A DNA stretch of 16,752 nucleotides from NCBI GenBank assembly GCA_041581055.1, contig JBFGCT010000085.1, positions 1-16,752 of the forward strand. The letters are read 5' to 3'. Under the pieces are notes generated by a model that saw only the letters and a list, made by a program, of their open reading frames with translations, searched no databases and was not told the origin of the DNA. Shown piece by piece: positions 5,984-13,134 of the stretch (positions are counted from its first letter, which is position 1; every line of letters starts with the position of its first letter). Made by a program: the position numbers and the translations under genes. The stretch comes from JBFGCT01 sp041581055 (GTDB taxonomy: Bacteria > Actinomycetota > Acidimicrobiia > Acidimicrobiales > Ilumatobacteraceae).

Positions 5984-6877
5984 ATGGCCCCCGACGTCGC
6001 GCGTGAGGGCGCGTCCCCGGTGATCCGCTCGATCGAGCTCGACGACGGCCGGCGGATCATCGCCCGCCCGGCGACGTACGACGACGTCCCGGGCGTCTAC
6101 GACCTCTACGCCCGGCTGTCGCGCGAGGACCTGGGGCGGCGCTTCTTCACCCCCCGCATGCCGTCCCCCGAGCGCGTCGAGCACTGGGTCTCGCCCGACC
6201 GCGGCGGCGCGGCGCTGGTCGCCGAGCTGGTCGACGGCAACGGGCCGGTGATCGTCGGCGAGGCCGGCTACTCGCTGCTGGCCGACGGCGACGGGGAGCT
6301 GGCGATCACGGTCGACGCCGACTATCGGGGCGGGCTCGGGACGTGGCTGCTCGGCGTGCTGGTCGACGTCGCCGCCGACCGAGGCGTGCCCAACCTGCAC
6401 GCCGACGTCCTGCTCCTCAACCGACCGATGCTCGGCATGCTCCGCCGGCGGTCGACAGCGACGGTCGAGCACCCCGACGTCGGGCAGGTTCGCCTGGTCA
6501 TCGGGACCGGCGAGACGACCCCCGGCTGGCCGGCCGTCCGGACCCGCCCCCGGCTGCTGGTCGAGGGGGTCAGGGGGATGTGGTGGGGCGAGCAACTCGC
6601 CAGCGACGCGGGGTTCGACATGCGGATCTGCCCGGGCCCGCTCGACGACGCCGACCGCTGCCCGGTGCTCTGTGGCGACGCCTGCCCGCTGGTCGACGGC
6701 GCCGACGTCGTGCTGTCGAGCTTCCCGCCCGACCACCCGTACGCCGAGGAGATCGTCGACCGCCTGCGCCGCACACGACCGGACACGACGGTCGTCGTGG
6801 CCGGCGACGAGTTCGATGTCGCCGAGACGGCGTTCGAGCTGATCGACGACCTGCGCGCCGAGGTCGACGACGGCTGA
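5984..6877 (+). CDS. GNAT acetyltransferase fused to a cysteine-rich C-terminal domain
   Basis: This is a 297-residue two-domain protein. Residues about 20-170 form a GNAT fold, starting with a typical strand (GRRIIARPATYDDVPGVYDLYARLS). The acetyl-CoA motif A is in ITVDADYRGGLGTWLLGVLVDVA, and the segment LNRPMLGMLRR is the usual neighbour-helix region. After a linker rich in W and G (GVRGMWWGEQLASDAG), residues 213-297 form a separate domain. It has four spaced cysteines (C216, C226, C230 and C234; pattern C-x9-C-x3-C-x3-C), then a beta-alpha-beta stretch (ADVVLSSF, a helix, DTTVVVAG). The acetyl-acceptor substrate is unknown. I do not recognise the C-terminal domain; the cysteines could bind a metal or be redox active. 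It converges on the iron-transporter ATPase with only 6 bp between the stop codons. Confidence 0.8.
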   Translation: MAPDVAREGASPVIRSIELDDGRRIIARPATYDDVPGVYDLYARLSREDLGRRFFTPRMPSPERVEHWVSPDRGGAALVAELVDGNGPVIVGEAGYSLLADGDGELAITVDADYRGGLGTWLLGVLVDVAADRGVPNLHADVLLLNRPMLGMLRRRSTATVEHPDVGQVRLVIGTGETTPGWPAVRTRPRLLVEGVRGMWWGEQLASDAGFDMRICPGPLDDADRCPVLCGDACPLVDGADVVLSSFPPDHPYAEEIVDRLRRTRPDTTVVVAGDEFDVAETAFELIDDLRAEVDDG

Positions 6878-6883
6878 GGGCGG

Positions 6884-8074
6884 TCAGGCCGGCCAGGCCT
6901 CGGTCGCCGTGCCGGCGAACTGCACGCGCACCCGGTCGCCGCGCTGGTGGAGCGCAGTCGACGGCGAGCGGGCGGCGAGCGACGATCCGTCGCTGAGGCG
7001 GAGCTCGTACCGGACGTCGTGGCCGTAGTACTCGACGGCGGTGATCTCGGCGTCGTCGCCGTCGGCCAGCTCGACCTGCTCCGGCCGGACGAGGACCGTG
7101 ACCTCGCCACCGCCGTCGCCGAACAGGCGGGAGCGGTTGATCGGCACGGAGCCGAACGCGGTCGTGGCGCGCCGGCTCGGAATCGGGCCGCCCACGTGCT
7201 CGCCGGCGAGATTTTCGCCGGCCTGCTCGAGCCGGCCGGCGACGAAGTTGGCCTCGCCGACGAACCCGGCGACCCACGGGGTGTCGGGAGTGCGGTACAG
7301 CTGGTCGGGCGTGCCGACCTGCTCGATCCGGCCGTCGCGCATGATCGCCACCCGGTCGCCGAGGACGAACGCCTCGTCCTGGTCGTGGGTGACGAAGATC
7401 GTGGTGACGCCGACCGTGCGCAGGATCGAGGAGACCTCCTGGCGCACCTGCACGCGCAGCGCGGCGTCGAGCGCGGAGAACGGCTCGTCGAGCAGCAGCA
7501 CCGAGGGTGACGGGGCGAGCGACCGCGCCAGCGCGACGCGCTGCTGCTGGCCGCCCGACAGCGTGTCCGGAAGCCGGTCGCCGACACCCTCCAGGTCGAC
7601 CAGCGCGAGCAGTTCGGCGACGCGCTCGTCGCGCTCCGCGCCACGGGTGCGGAGCCCGAACCCGATGTTCTCGGCGACGGTCAGATGGGGGAAGAGCGAG
7701 CCGTCCTGGAACACCATGCCCACGCTGCGCCGTTCGGGCCGGACCCACCGGCGGCCGCTCGACACCACCATGTCACCGATGCGGATCGTCCCCCGGCGCG
7801 GTCGCTCGAGCCCGGCGATCGCCCGCAGGAGTGAGGTCTTGCCGCACCCCGACGGCCCGAGCAGGGCGGCGATCGTGCCGGACTCCACCTCGAGATCGGC
7901 GGCGCGGACGGCGTCGCCGACGCCCGGATAGGTGATGGTCACGCCCTCGAGCGACACCCGCGCGTTGGCCGCGGTCGCGCCGTCGTCGTCGCGGTCCACC
8001 GTGGTGATGTCGGGGGCGCTGGCCATCGGATGGAAGGGTAACCGCGCCGCGGCGGTGGCGGACCGGGGCGTCAT
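6884..8074 (-). CDS. Iron(III) ABC transporter ATP-binding protein (FbpC-like)
   Basis: This 396-residue nucleotide-binding subunit probably powers ferric iron import at the inner face of the membrane. Motifs run in order: Walker A GPSGCGKT (73-80), Q-loop Q123, signature LSGGQ (172-176), Walker B VLLLDEP with catalytic glutamate E197, and H-loop H230 (FVTHDQDEA). The C-terminal third is a TOBE-type beta domain with FGSVPINRSRL and VLVRPEQVELADGD, as in FbpC and PotA. The first 35 residues are an uncharged-to-acidic extension before the ABC core. ATG 8074 overlaps the permease stop in an ATGA junction and has GAGGT nine bases upstream; a second in-frame ATG at 8026 has no SD. Translational coupling with the permease is likely. 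Substrate assignment comes from the binding protein in the same operon. Confidence 0.9.
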   Translation of the reverse strand: MTPRSATAAARLPFHPMASAPDITTVDRDDDGATAANARVSLEGVTITYPGVGDAVRAADLEVESGTIAALLGPSGCGKTSLLRAIAGLERPRRGTIRIGDMVVSSGRRWVRPERRSVGMVFQDGSLFPHLTVAENIGFGLRTRGAERDERVAELLALVDLEGVGDRLPDTLSGGQQQRVALARSLAPSPSVLLLDEPFSALDAALRVQVRQEVSSILRTVGVTTIFVTHDQDEAFVLGDRVAIMRDGRIEQVGTPDQLYRTPDTPWVAGFVGEANFVAGRLEQAGENLAGEHVGGPIPSRRATTAFGSVPINRSRLFGDGGGEVTVLVRPEQVELADGDDAEITAVEYYGHDVRYELRLSDGSSLAARSPSTALHQRGDRVRVQFAGTATEAWPA

Positions 8075-9699
8075 CGGCCGGTGACCTCGCTGTGGCGGAG
8101 CACGAGCAGCCAGGTGAGCAGCGCCGACAGCGCGATCAGCACCAGCGAGGCCAACCCGGTCGCGGCGTAGAAGCCCTCCTCGAACGACGCCCAGATCTCC
8201 GTGGCGAGGGTCGAGAAGCCGATCGGGGCGAGCAGGAGCGTCGCCGGGAGCTCCTTGAGCGTCGCCAACATCACGAGCCCTCCGCCGGCGAGCAGCCCGG
8301 GCCGCATCAACGGCAGGTCGATCCGGAAGAACCGGCGGATCGAGCTGTCGTCGAGCAGCCGGCTGGACTCGCGCAGCTTCGTGGGGACCGCCCGAACCGC
8401 CTGCTCGGTGCTGGCCAGGGCCTGGGACCCGAAGTGGATGACGTAGGCGATGATCAGCAGCGCCATCGTCTGGTACAGCGACCCGAGCGTCGGGGTGTTC
8501 AGCGCCAGCACGGCGAGCGCCAACGCGATGACGAGCCCGGGGATGGCGAACCCGCCGACGACCGCGCCGGCGGCGACGCTCGACGCGACGTTCGGTCGGC
8601 GGGTGGTGGTGACGGCGATCGGCGCGACGACCACCACCGCGACGACCGCGGCCATGATCGCGACGCCGGCGGTGCTGATCGCCGGGTCGAGGTAGTCGCC
8701 GAGGCCGACCCGGCCGTCGGCCAGCCCCCGCCGGGCCCAGGTGGCCAGGCTGGCGATCGGGACGAGCAGGCCGACGGCGGCGACAGCGAGGCACGCCAGG
8801 GTCGCCGGGATCGCGACCCAGCCGAGGGCGACCGGCGTGCCGGATCGGCGGGCGGCGCCCGGATCGGGCCGCGCCGGCCCCCGCATCCGGCGCTCGAACG
8901 CGACGACGACGACGGCGAAGACCAGCAACACCGACGCCGCCGAGAACGAGAGCGAGCGATCGACCTGGCGGGTGGCGTAGATCACGCGGGTCAGCGTGTC
9001 GTAGCCGAGCAACTGCACTGCGCCGAACTCGCTGAGCGTGTAGAGGAAGACAAGGAGCGAACCACCGAGGATCGCCGGCCGCAGCTGGGGAACCGTCACC
9101 CGCAAGAACGCCTGCGTCGCGGTCATGCCGAGCAACCGGGCGCTCTCTTCCATGCTCGACCGGACGGTCACCAGCCGCGCCGAGACCGGCAACAGCACGT
9201 ACGGATAGGTGAACGCGGTCAGCACCAGCCACGACGCGCCGAGCCCACGGAAGCGGCGCGGCGGGGCGACGCCGACCGCGCCCAGCGCGTCGTGGATGAT
9301 CCCGCCCGGCGCGAGGCCGGTGATGAACGCGGCCGCCCCGACGAACGACGGCAGCACCAGCGGGAGGACGAGCACGACCCGCCAGACCCGGCGCATCGGC
9401 AGGTCGGTGCGGACGGTCAGCCACGCCAACGCCGTGCCGATCACCGCCGCCGAGACCGACACGAGGACGGCGAGCTGGACCGTCCGCCAGAGCGGCGCCG
9501 GGATCTGGTCGAGCGCGTCGGAGAGCGAGGCGTGCAGCCGGAACGTGCGCCACAGCACGAAGCCCGCCGGCAGCGCGAAGACCGCGCCGATGGCGGCGCC
9601 GACGACGCGCTCGGCGAGGTAGACCCGGCGGTCGACGCGCGGCGCGTCGCCGACCGGCTCGTCGGCGGCCGGCGCCAGCGGGGGCAGGATCAGCGCCAC
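8071..9699 (-). CDS. Iron(III) ABC transporter permease, fused two-domain (FbpB-like)
   Basis: This 542-residue inner-membrane permease carries two fused BPD_transp_1 domains, so one chain replaces a homodimer. Many long hydrophobic stretches are seen, consistent with about twelve membrane helices. Each half has the cytoplasmic coupling (EAA-type) loop: MEESARLLGMTATQAFLRVTVP starting at residue 183, and ESSRLLDDSSIRRFFRIDLP at about 443-462, each followed by a proline-glycine turn. This duplicated layout is typical of FbpB/ThiP permeases. The GTG start is 13 bp after the binding-protein stop, with no clear SD, so it probably depends on coupling. The stop overlaps the ATPase start by 4 bp. 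A 25-residue polar N-terminus precedes the first helix. Confidence 0.9.
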   Translation of the reverse strand: MALILPPLAPAADEPVGDAPRVDRRVYLAERVVGAAIGAVFALPAGFVLWRTFRLHASLSDALDQIPAPLWRTVQLAVLVSVSAAVIGTALAWLTVRTDLPMRRVWRVVLVLPLVLPSFVGAAAFITGLAPGGIIHDALGAVGVAPPRRFRGLGASWLVLTAFTYPYVLLPVSARLVTVRSSMEESARLLGMTATQAFLRVTVPQLRPAILGGSLLVFLYTLSEFGAVQLLGYDTLTRVIYATRQVDRSLSFSAASVLLVFAVVVVAFERRMRGPARPDPGAARRSGTPVALGWVAIPATLACLAVAAVGLLVPIASLATWARRGLADGRVGLGDYLDPAISTAGVAIMAAVVAVVVVAPIAVTTTRRPNVASSVAAGAVVGGFAIPGLVIALALAVLALNTPTLGSLYQTMALLIIAYVIHFGSQALASTEQAVRAVPTKLRESSRLLDDSSIRRFFRIDLPLMRPGLLAGGGLVMLATLKELPATLLLAPIGFSTLATEIWASFEEGFYAATGLASLVLIALSALLTWLLVLRHSEVTGR

Positions 9700-9712
9700 C
9701 GGCCGCCCGTGG

Positions 9713-10792
9713 TCAGCCCTCGAGCCCGGCGTCGGCGATCATCTCGCGCGTGCTTCCGAGACCGCCGCCGAGCTGGTCGAAGTCGATGCCGCCGACGTCG
9801 GCGAAGTCGATCGGGGGGATCTGCGGCGCCGGTTGCCGCCCCGCGGCGAGCGGGTACTCGAACGTCTCGGTGGCGAAGTACTGCTGACCTTCCGGTCCGA
9901 GCAGGAACGCGATCAGCTGGGCGGCCACGTCGGCCCGGTCGGTGCCCTCGACGATCGCCGCGCCGGTGACGATCAGGATCGAGCCGGGGTCGTCGGGCGC
10001 GAACTGGTGGTTCAGGCTGGGGATGCTCGGGTCCTCCTCCAGCGCCCGGTAGTTGTAGTAGTGGTTCACCAGCCCGACGGCGACCTCGCCGCGGGCGACC
10101 GCCGCCACGATGGCGGAGTTCTTGGGGTACGAAACGGGGTCGTTGGCGGCGAGCGCCTCGAGGAATCGCTTGGTGTCGTCGTCACCCTCGGTCGCCCGCA
10201 TCGAGGTGACGAAGTCCTGGAACGATCCGTTGCTCGGCGCCACGCCGATCTGGCCGCGCCACCGCTCGTCGGTCAGCCCGAACACCGAGTCGGGCAGCTC
10301 GTCGGCGGCGACCAGCTCGGGGTTGTAGACCAGCACGCGCTGGCGGCCGGAGAAGCCGACCCAGCGGCCGTCGTCGTCGCGCACGGCCTCGGGAACCAGC
10401 TCGAGGACGTCGGCGGGGAGCGGCGCGAGCCGGCCGAGGTCGTCGAGGAACCCGATCGACCCCGGGCTCTGCGACAGGAACACGTCGGCCTCGACCCGGC
10501 CGGCCGCGGCCTCCTCGTCGATCAGCAGGGCGAGGTCGGCCGAATCGCCGTACTTGGCGCGGACCTCGATGCCGGTCGCCTCGCTGAAGCTGTCGAGGAT
10601 CGGCTGGATCAGCTCCTCGTTGCGGCCGGAGTAGATGGTCACGCTCGTCGCTCCCGACGCGGCGGGCTCGGCGGTCGCCGCGGTGACGGGGTCGCCGGTG
10701 GCCGCCGGCTCGTCGCCGTCGCTCCCGCAGGCGGCGAGCACGAGGGCGAGGAGGCCGGCGCACGCGGCGCGGGCGGGGAGCGTTCGACTCAT
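9713..10792 (-). CDS. Iron(III) ABC transporter substrate-binding lipoprotein (FbpA/FutA-like)
   Basis: This 359-residue extracytoplasmic binding protein probably presents ferric iron to the permease. A lipoprotein signal opens it: MSRTLPAR, a hydrophobic core, and lipobox LAAC with acylation cysteine C22, then a low-complexity linker of D/E/A/T. The mature part begins SVTIYSGRNEELIQPILDSF, the signature of FbpA/FutA-type proteins, and includes DVFLSQSPGSIGFL and WVGFSGRQRVLVYNPE. The tyrosine cluster HYYNY (H244, Y245, Y246, Y248) corresponds to the iron-coordinating tyrosines of the family. I chose ATG 10792 because the signal peptide starts there and a good promoter precedes it; an upstream in-frame start at 10831 would place 13 residues over the -35 box. 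It is first gene of the operon, followed by permease and ATPase. Confidence 0.92.
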   Translation of the reverse strand: MSRTLPARAACAGLLALVLAACGSDGDEPAATGDPVTAATAEPAASGATSVTIYSGRNEELIQPILDSFSEATGIEVRAKYGDSADLALLIDEEAAAGRVEADVFLSQSPGSIGFLDDLGRLAPLPADVLELVPEAVRDDDGRWVGFSGRQRVLVYNPELVAADELPDSVFGLTDERWRGQIGVAPSNGSFQDFVTSMRATEGDDDTKRFLEALAANDPVSYPKNSAIVAAVARGEVAVGLVNHYYNYRALEEDPSIPSLNHQFAPDDPGSILIVTGAAIVEGTDRADVAAQLIAFLLGPEGQQYFATETFEYPLAAGRQPAPQIPPIDFADVGGIDFDQLGGGLGSTREMIADAGLEG

Positions 10793-10800
10793 GGCGCCGT

Positions 10801-10831
10801 AGTGTAGGACCCTCCTGATACGTGATGTCAA
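10801..10831 (-). promoter_or_regulatory. Promoter of the iron-transport operon (TTGACA / TACACT)
   Basis: On the minus strand a perfect -35 TTGACA (10826-10831) is followed after 19 nt by -10 TACACT (10801-10806), and 8 nt later by ATG 10792. The transcript would be leaderless or nearly so. The spacer is slightly long, as in regulated promoters. It is the only promoter in the window with a perfect -35 hexamer. Confidence 0.65.
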
Positions 10832-10844
10832 GCATGCCTAACAT
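10823..10844. promoter_or_regulatory. Imperfect palindrome over the -35, candidate IdeR/DtxR-type iron operator
   Basis: ATGTCAAGCATGCCTAACAT (10825-10844) is a 20 bp inverted repeat with 8 of 10 base pairs symmetrical. It overlaps the -35 of the iron operon. Read on the minus strand, TTAGGCATGCTTGACATCA (10823-10841) matches the IdeR/DtxR consensus TWAGGTTAGSCTAACCTWA at 12 of 19 positions by my count, including the intact half TTAGG. The position fits repression by iron-loaded IdeR. The match is degenerate, so another regulator remains possible. Confidence 0.4.
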
Positions 10845-10884
10845 TTGCCGGTGGCAGGTGTCACAGGTCCCGAGCCGGGGGGAC

Positions 10885-10890
10885 TACGCT
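10885..10890 (+). promoter_or_regulatory. -10 element (TACGCT) for the TauD-like gene
   Basis: TACGCT is followed by 9 nt and ATG 10900, so the transcript would carry at most a few leader bases. It sits in GGGACTACGCTT (10880-10891), nearly identical to the SRPBCC promoter. No -35 consensus is visible. Confidence 0.5.
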
Positions 10891-10899
10891 TTCCCGGCG

Positions 10900-11751
10900 A
10901 TGGCCCCGTTCTCGTGCGAGCGGATGACACCCGCGCTCGGGGCGGACGTCGTCGGCCTCGACCTCGGCGCTGGCGACGACCACACCGCCGACCGCCTGTA
11001 CGCGGCGCTGATCGAGCACCAGGTGTTGTTCGTGCGCGACCAGCCACTCGGGCCCGACGACCACGTGACGCTCGCCCGCGCGTTCGGCGAACTCGCCGGG
11101 CGGCACCACAGCTACGCGACCCATCCGGACAACGACGACGTGGTCGTGCTCGACTGGGCGCCCGGCGCCAAGCCGGACGCCGCCGAGTGGCACTCCGACG
11201 TCTCGTTCCGCCCCGCGCCGGTGTTCGCCTCGATCCTCCACGCGATCGTCGTGCCGCCGGTCGGCGGCGACACGCTGTGGGCCAGCATGTACTCGGTGCA
11301 CGACGCCCTCGATCCGGGGTTGCGGTCCGACTTGGAGCAGCTCTCGGCGGTCCACGATCCCGGCGCGTTCCGCAACGGCGCGTACGCCGAGGGGGGCAAC
11401 GAGGGAATCGGCGCGATGCTGGTCGAGGCCGGGTCGGCGGTCTGGCCGATCATCTCCCACCACCCTGTCACCGGCCGTCCGTACCTCAACGTCAGCGAGT
11501 CCAACACGCGGTGGATCATCGGCCTCGGCGCGCCGGAGAGCGCCCGCATCCTGACGCTGTTGTTCGACATGATCAACCGGCCCGATCACCATGTGCGCCT
11601 CCGGTGGCGGCCCGGCACGACGGCGATCTGGGACAACCGGGCGACGCAGCACTACGCCGTGTCCGACTACCGCCAGCACCGGCGGGTGATGCACCGCGTC
11701 GTCGTGCAGACGGACCGCCGCCTCGCCGCGCGCGTCATGACGGGTGTCTGA
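10900..11751 (+). CDS. TauD/TfdA-family Fe(II)/2-oxoglutarate-dependent dioxygenase
   Basis: This 283-residue non-haem iron oxygenase would couple oxidative decarboxylation of 2-oxoglutarate to hydroxylation of a substrate. The N-terminus CERMTPALGADVVGLDL is the classic TauD start. The iron facial triad is visible as H98 and D100 (WHSDVSF) and H251 (TQHYAVSDY). R266 in RRVMHRV is the likely 2-oxoglutarate carboxylate anchor. The sequence PPVGGDTLWASMYSVHDAL is also typical of the family. The substrate could be a sulfonate, carboxylate or amine and cannot be inferred. ATG 10900 is preferred over an in-frame ATG at 10822 because the extra 26 residues cover the promoter and do not look like TauD. 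It is divergent from the iron importer, and a PLP enzyme follows after 30 bp, perhaps in the same pathway. Confidence 0.9.
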   Translation: MAPFSCERMTPALGADVVGLDLGAGDDHTADRLYAALIEHQVLFVRDQPLGPDDHVTLARAFGELAGRHHSYATHPDNDDVVVLDWAPGAKPDAAEWHSDVSFRPAPVFASILHAIVVPPVGGDTLWASMYSVHDALDPGLRSDLEQLSAVHDPGAFRNGAYAEGGNEGIGAMLVEAGSAVWPIISHHPVTGRPYLNVSESNTRWIIGLGAPESARILTLLFDMINRPDHHVRLRWRPGTTAIWDNRATQHYAVSDYRQHRRVMHRVVVQTDRRLAARVMTGV

Positions 11752-11775
11752 CACCGATCGTCGACGCGCGACACT
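11748..11775 (+). promoter_or_regulatory. Promoter of the PLP-enzyme gene overlapping the end of the TauD gene
   Basis: CTGACA (11748-11753) differs by one base from TTGACA and contains the TauD stop codon. After 16 nt comes GACACT (11770-11775), then 6 nt and ATG 11782. The gene may therefore be transcribed on its own as well as by read-through from the dioxygenase gene. Confidence 0.5.
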
Positions 11776-11781
11776 GAGCCG

Positions 11782-13050
11782 ATGAGTGCGCTCAACGAGT
11801 CGGGTCGGTCGGTCGCGGACGTCATGGCCGACCTGGTGGCGAAGCGGGCCGGCGACCTGCGCTGGGAGGACGGCCGCACGTTCAGCATGGTCTACGACGG
11901 CGGGCCGTCGGTGCACGAGGTCGCCGAGCAGGCGGCGCGCCTGTACCTCCACGAGAACGCCCTGAACACCCTGGCGTTCCCGTCGCTCGGCGAGATCCAG
12001 CGGGAGGTCGTCGGGTGGACGTCGTCATTGCTCCACGGCGACCAGCTCGACGAGGGGCAGGCGGCCGGCTTCCTGACCAGTGGCGGCACCGAGTCGATCC
12101 TGTGCGGGGTGTTGGCCGCCCGCGAGCGGGCGGCGGCGGAGCGGGGGATCACCGAGCCCGAGATCGTGCTCGCCGAGTCGGCCCACGCCGCGTTCCACAA
12201 GGCCGCCCACAACTTCGGCCTGGCGGTGCGCAAGGCGCCGGTGCGCGACGACTGGACGGCCGACGTCGACGCGATGGCCGCGCTCGTCGGCCCGAACACC
12301 GCCCTCGTCGTCGGGTCGGCGCCGCAGTACCCCCAGGGCGTGCAGGACGACATCCCGGCGATCGCCGCGCTGGCCCGCTCGGTCGGGGCCAGCTGCCACG
12401 TCGACGCCTGCATGGGCGGGTTCGTGCTGCCCTTCGCCGAGATGCTGGGGCGCGAGGTGCTGCCGTGGGACTTTCGGGTCGACGGCGTGACGACGATCTC
12501 GGCCGACATCCACAAGCTGGGGTACGCGCCCAAGGGCGTGTCGGTGATCCTCCACGCCAGCAAGGCGTCGCGGAAGTACCAGACGTTCGTCTTCGACGGC
12601 TGGCTCGGGGGCTTCTACGCGTCGCCCAACATGCAGGGCACGCGGTCCGGGCTGCCGATGGCGTGCGCGTGGGCGGTGATGTCGCATCTCGGCGTCGAGG
12701 GGTATGTCGACCTCACCCGGGAGACGCTGGCGAACGCCGATCGGATCCGCGCCGGCGTGGCGGGGATCGACGGGATCCGGGTGCTCGGCGACGGGCGGTT
12801 CCACCTGGTCGCGATGGCCGCCGACCCGGCCGCCACACCCCGGATCGACATGTTCGCCCTCGCCGACGAGCTGCTCGACAAGGGCTGGTATCTCGACCGG
12901 CAGACGCCGCCCGACAACCTCCACTCGACGGTCAGCAACACCAACGCCGGCGTGATCGACGACTACCTGGCCGACCTCGCCCAGTGCGTCGCGGCGGTCG
13001 GCGGCGCCCGCACCGCCGACCGGTCGACCACCTACGCCACGCTCGAGTGA
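11782..13050 (+). CDS. PLP-dependent lyase/decarboxylase (sphingosine-1-phosphate lyase-like, group II)
   Basis: This 422-residue fold-type I pyridoxal-phosphate enzyme belongs to the group II decarboxylase superfamily. The PLP-phosphate loop is FLTSGGTESIL. H206 in CHVDACMGGFVLPF stacks on the cofactor, with D208 contacting its ring nitrogen. The Schiff-base lysine is K245 in SADIHKLGYAPKGVSVIL. The wording D-x-HK-x-GYAPKG is closer to sphingosine-1-phosphate lyase than to glutamate decarboxylase, and the segment GTRSGLPMACAWAVMSHLG is likewise shared with that branch. No N-terminal membrane helix is present, unlike eukaryotic S1P lyase, so a soluble enzyme is expected. Alternatives are an amino-acid decarboxylase or an uncharacterised retro-aldol enzyme. 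It follows the TauD-like gene by 30 bp and has its own leaderless promoter. Confidence 0.82.
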   Translation: MSALNESGRSVADVMADLVAKRAGDLRWEDGRTFSMVYDGGPSVHEVAEQAARLYLHENALNTLAFPSLGEIQREVVGWTSSLLHGDQLDEGQAAGFLTSGGTESILCGVLAARERAAAERGITEPEIVLAESAHAAFHKAAHNFGLAVRKAPVRDDWTADVDAMAALVGPNTALVVGSAPQYPQGVQDDIPAIAALARSVGASCHVDACMGGFVLPFAEMLGREVLPWDFRVDGVTTISADIHKLGYAPKGVSVILHASKASRKYQTFVFDGWLGGFYASPNMQGTRSGLPMACAWAVMSHLGVEGYVDLTRETLANADRIRAGVAGIDGIRVLGDGRFHLVAMAADPAATPRIDMFALADELLDKGWYLDRQTPPDNLHSTVSNTNAGVIDDYLADLAQCVAAVGGARTADRSTTYATLE

Positions 13051-13081
13051 CGCCGGCGGCGGATCGTTGCGCGGGGCAACA

Positions 13082-13101
13082 TTCGGGACTTAGGGCCGTC
13101 G
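13082..13101. promoter_or_regulatory. Candidate DosR/DevR-type hypoxia box upstream of nifJ
   Basis: TTCGGGACTTAGGGCCGTCG matches the mycobacterial DosR consensus TTSGGGACTWWAGTCCCSAA at 14 of 20 positions. The first eleven are all correct; the right half is degenerate. The centre is about 43 bp upstream of the predicted +1 (ATG 13135), which is where an activator overlapping the -35 would bind. The promoter has no recognisable -35, as expected if it depends on an activator. Confidence 0.45.
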
Positions 13102-13121
13102 TGGACCGACGATGATCCTGC

Positions 13122-13127
13122 GACCAT
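13122..13127 (+). promoter_or_regulatory. -10 element (GACCAT) of a leaderless promoter for nifJ
   Basis: GACCAT fits NANNNT and is followed by 7 nt and ATG 13135. No Shine-Dalgarno precedes the start. The 84 bp gap after the PLP gene also holds two 5 bp inverted repeats (13066-13070 with 13076-13080, and 13097-13101 with 13107-13111). Confidence 0.42.
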
Positions 13128-13134
13128 CGGGTGT

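Noticed and set aside
4177..6060. Upstream extension of the Hsp20 frame through the whole amidohydrolase gene
   Set aside because: The frame lacks stops only because of base composition. The extension is arginine/proline-rich, and the real Hsp20 start has its own -10 element.
6886..6900. Terminator hairpin AGGCC-ggcca-GGCCT at the convergent GNAT/ATPase ends
   Set aside because: The stem is only 5 bp, lies inside the ATPase coding end and has no T-run; such short GC repeats are common by chance here.
8075..9553. Long frame fusing a 490-residue N-terminal extension to the transporter ATPase
   Set aside because: It is the shifted frame of the permease gene. The ATPase starts at the ATGA junction with an SD.
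10822..10899. Upstream ATG giving the TauD-like protein 26 more residues
   Set aside because: The added residues are unlike the family and would translate the predicted operator and -10 region.
13066..13080. GTTGC-gcggg-GCAAC as terminator of the PLP-enzyme gene
   Set aside because: A 5 bp stem with a 5 nt loop and no T-run is too weak to call on its own.
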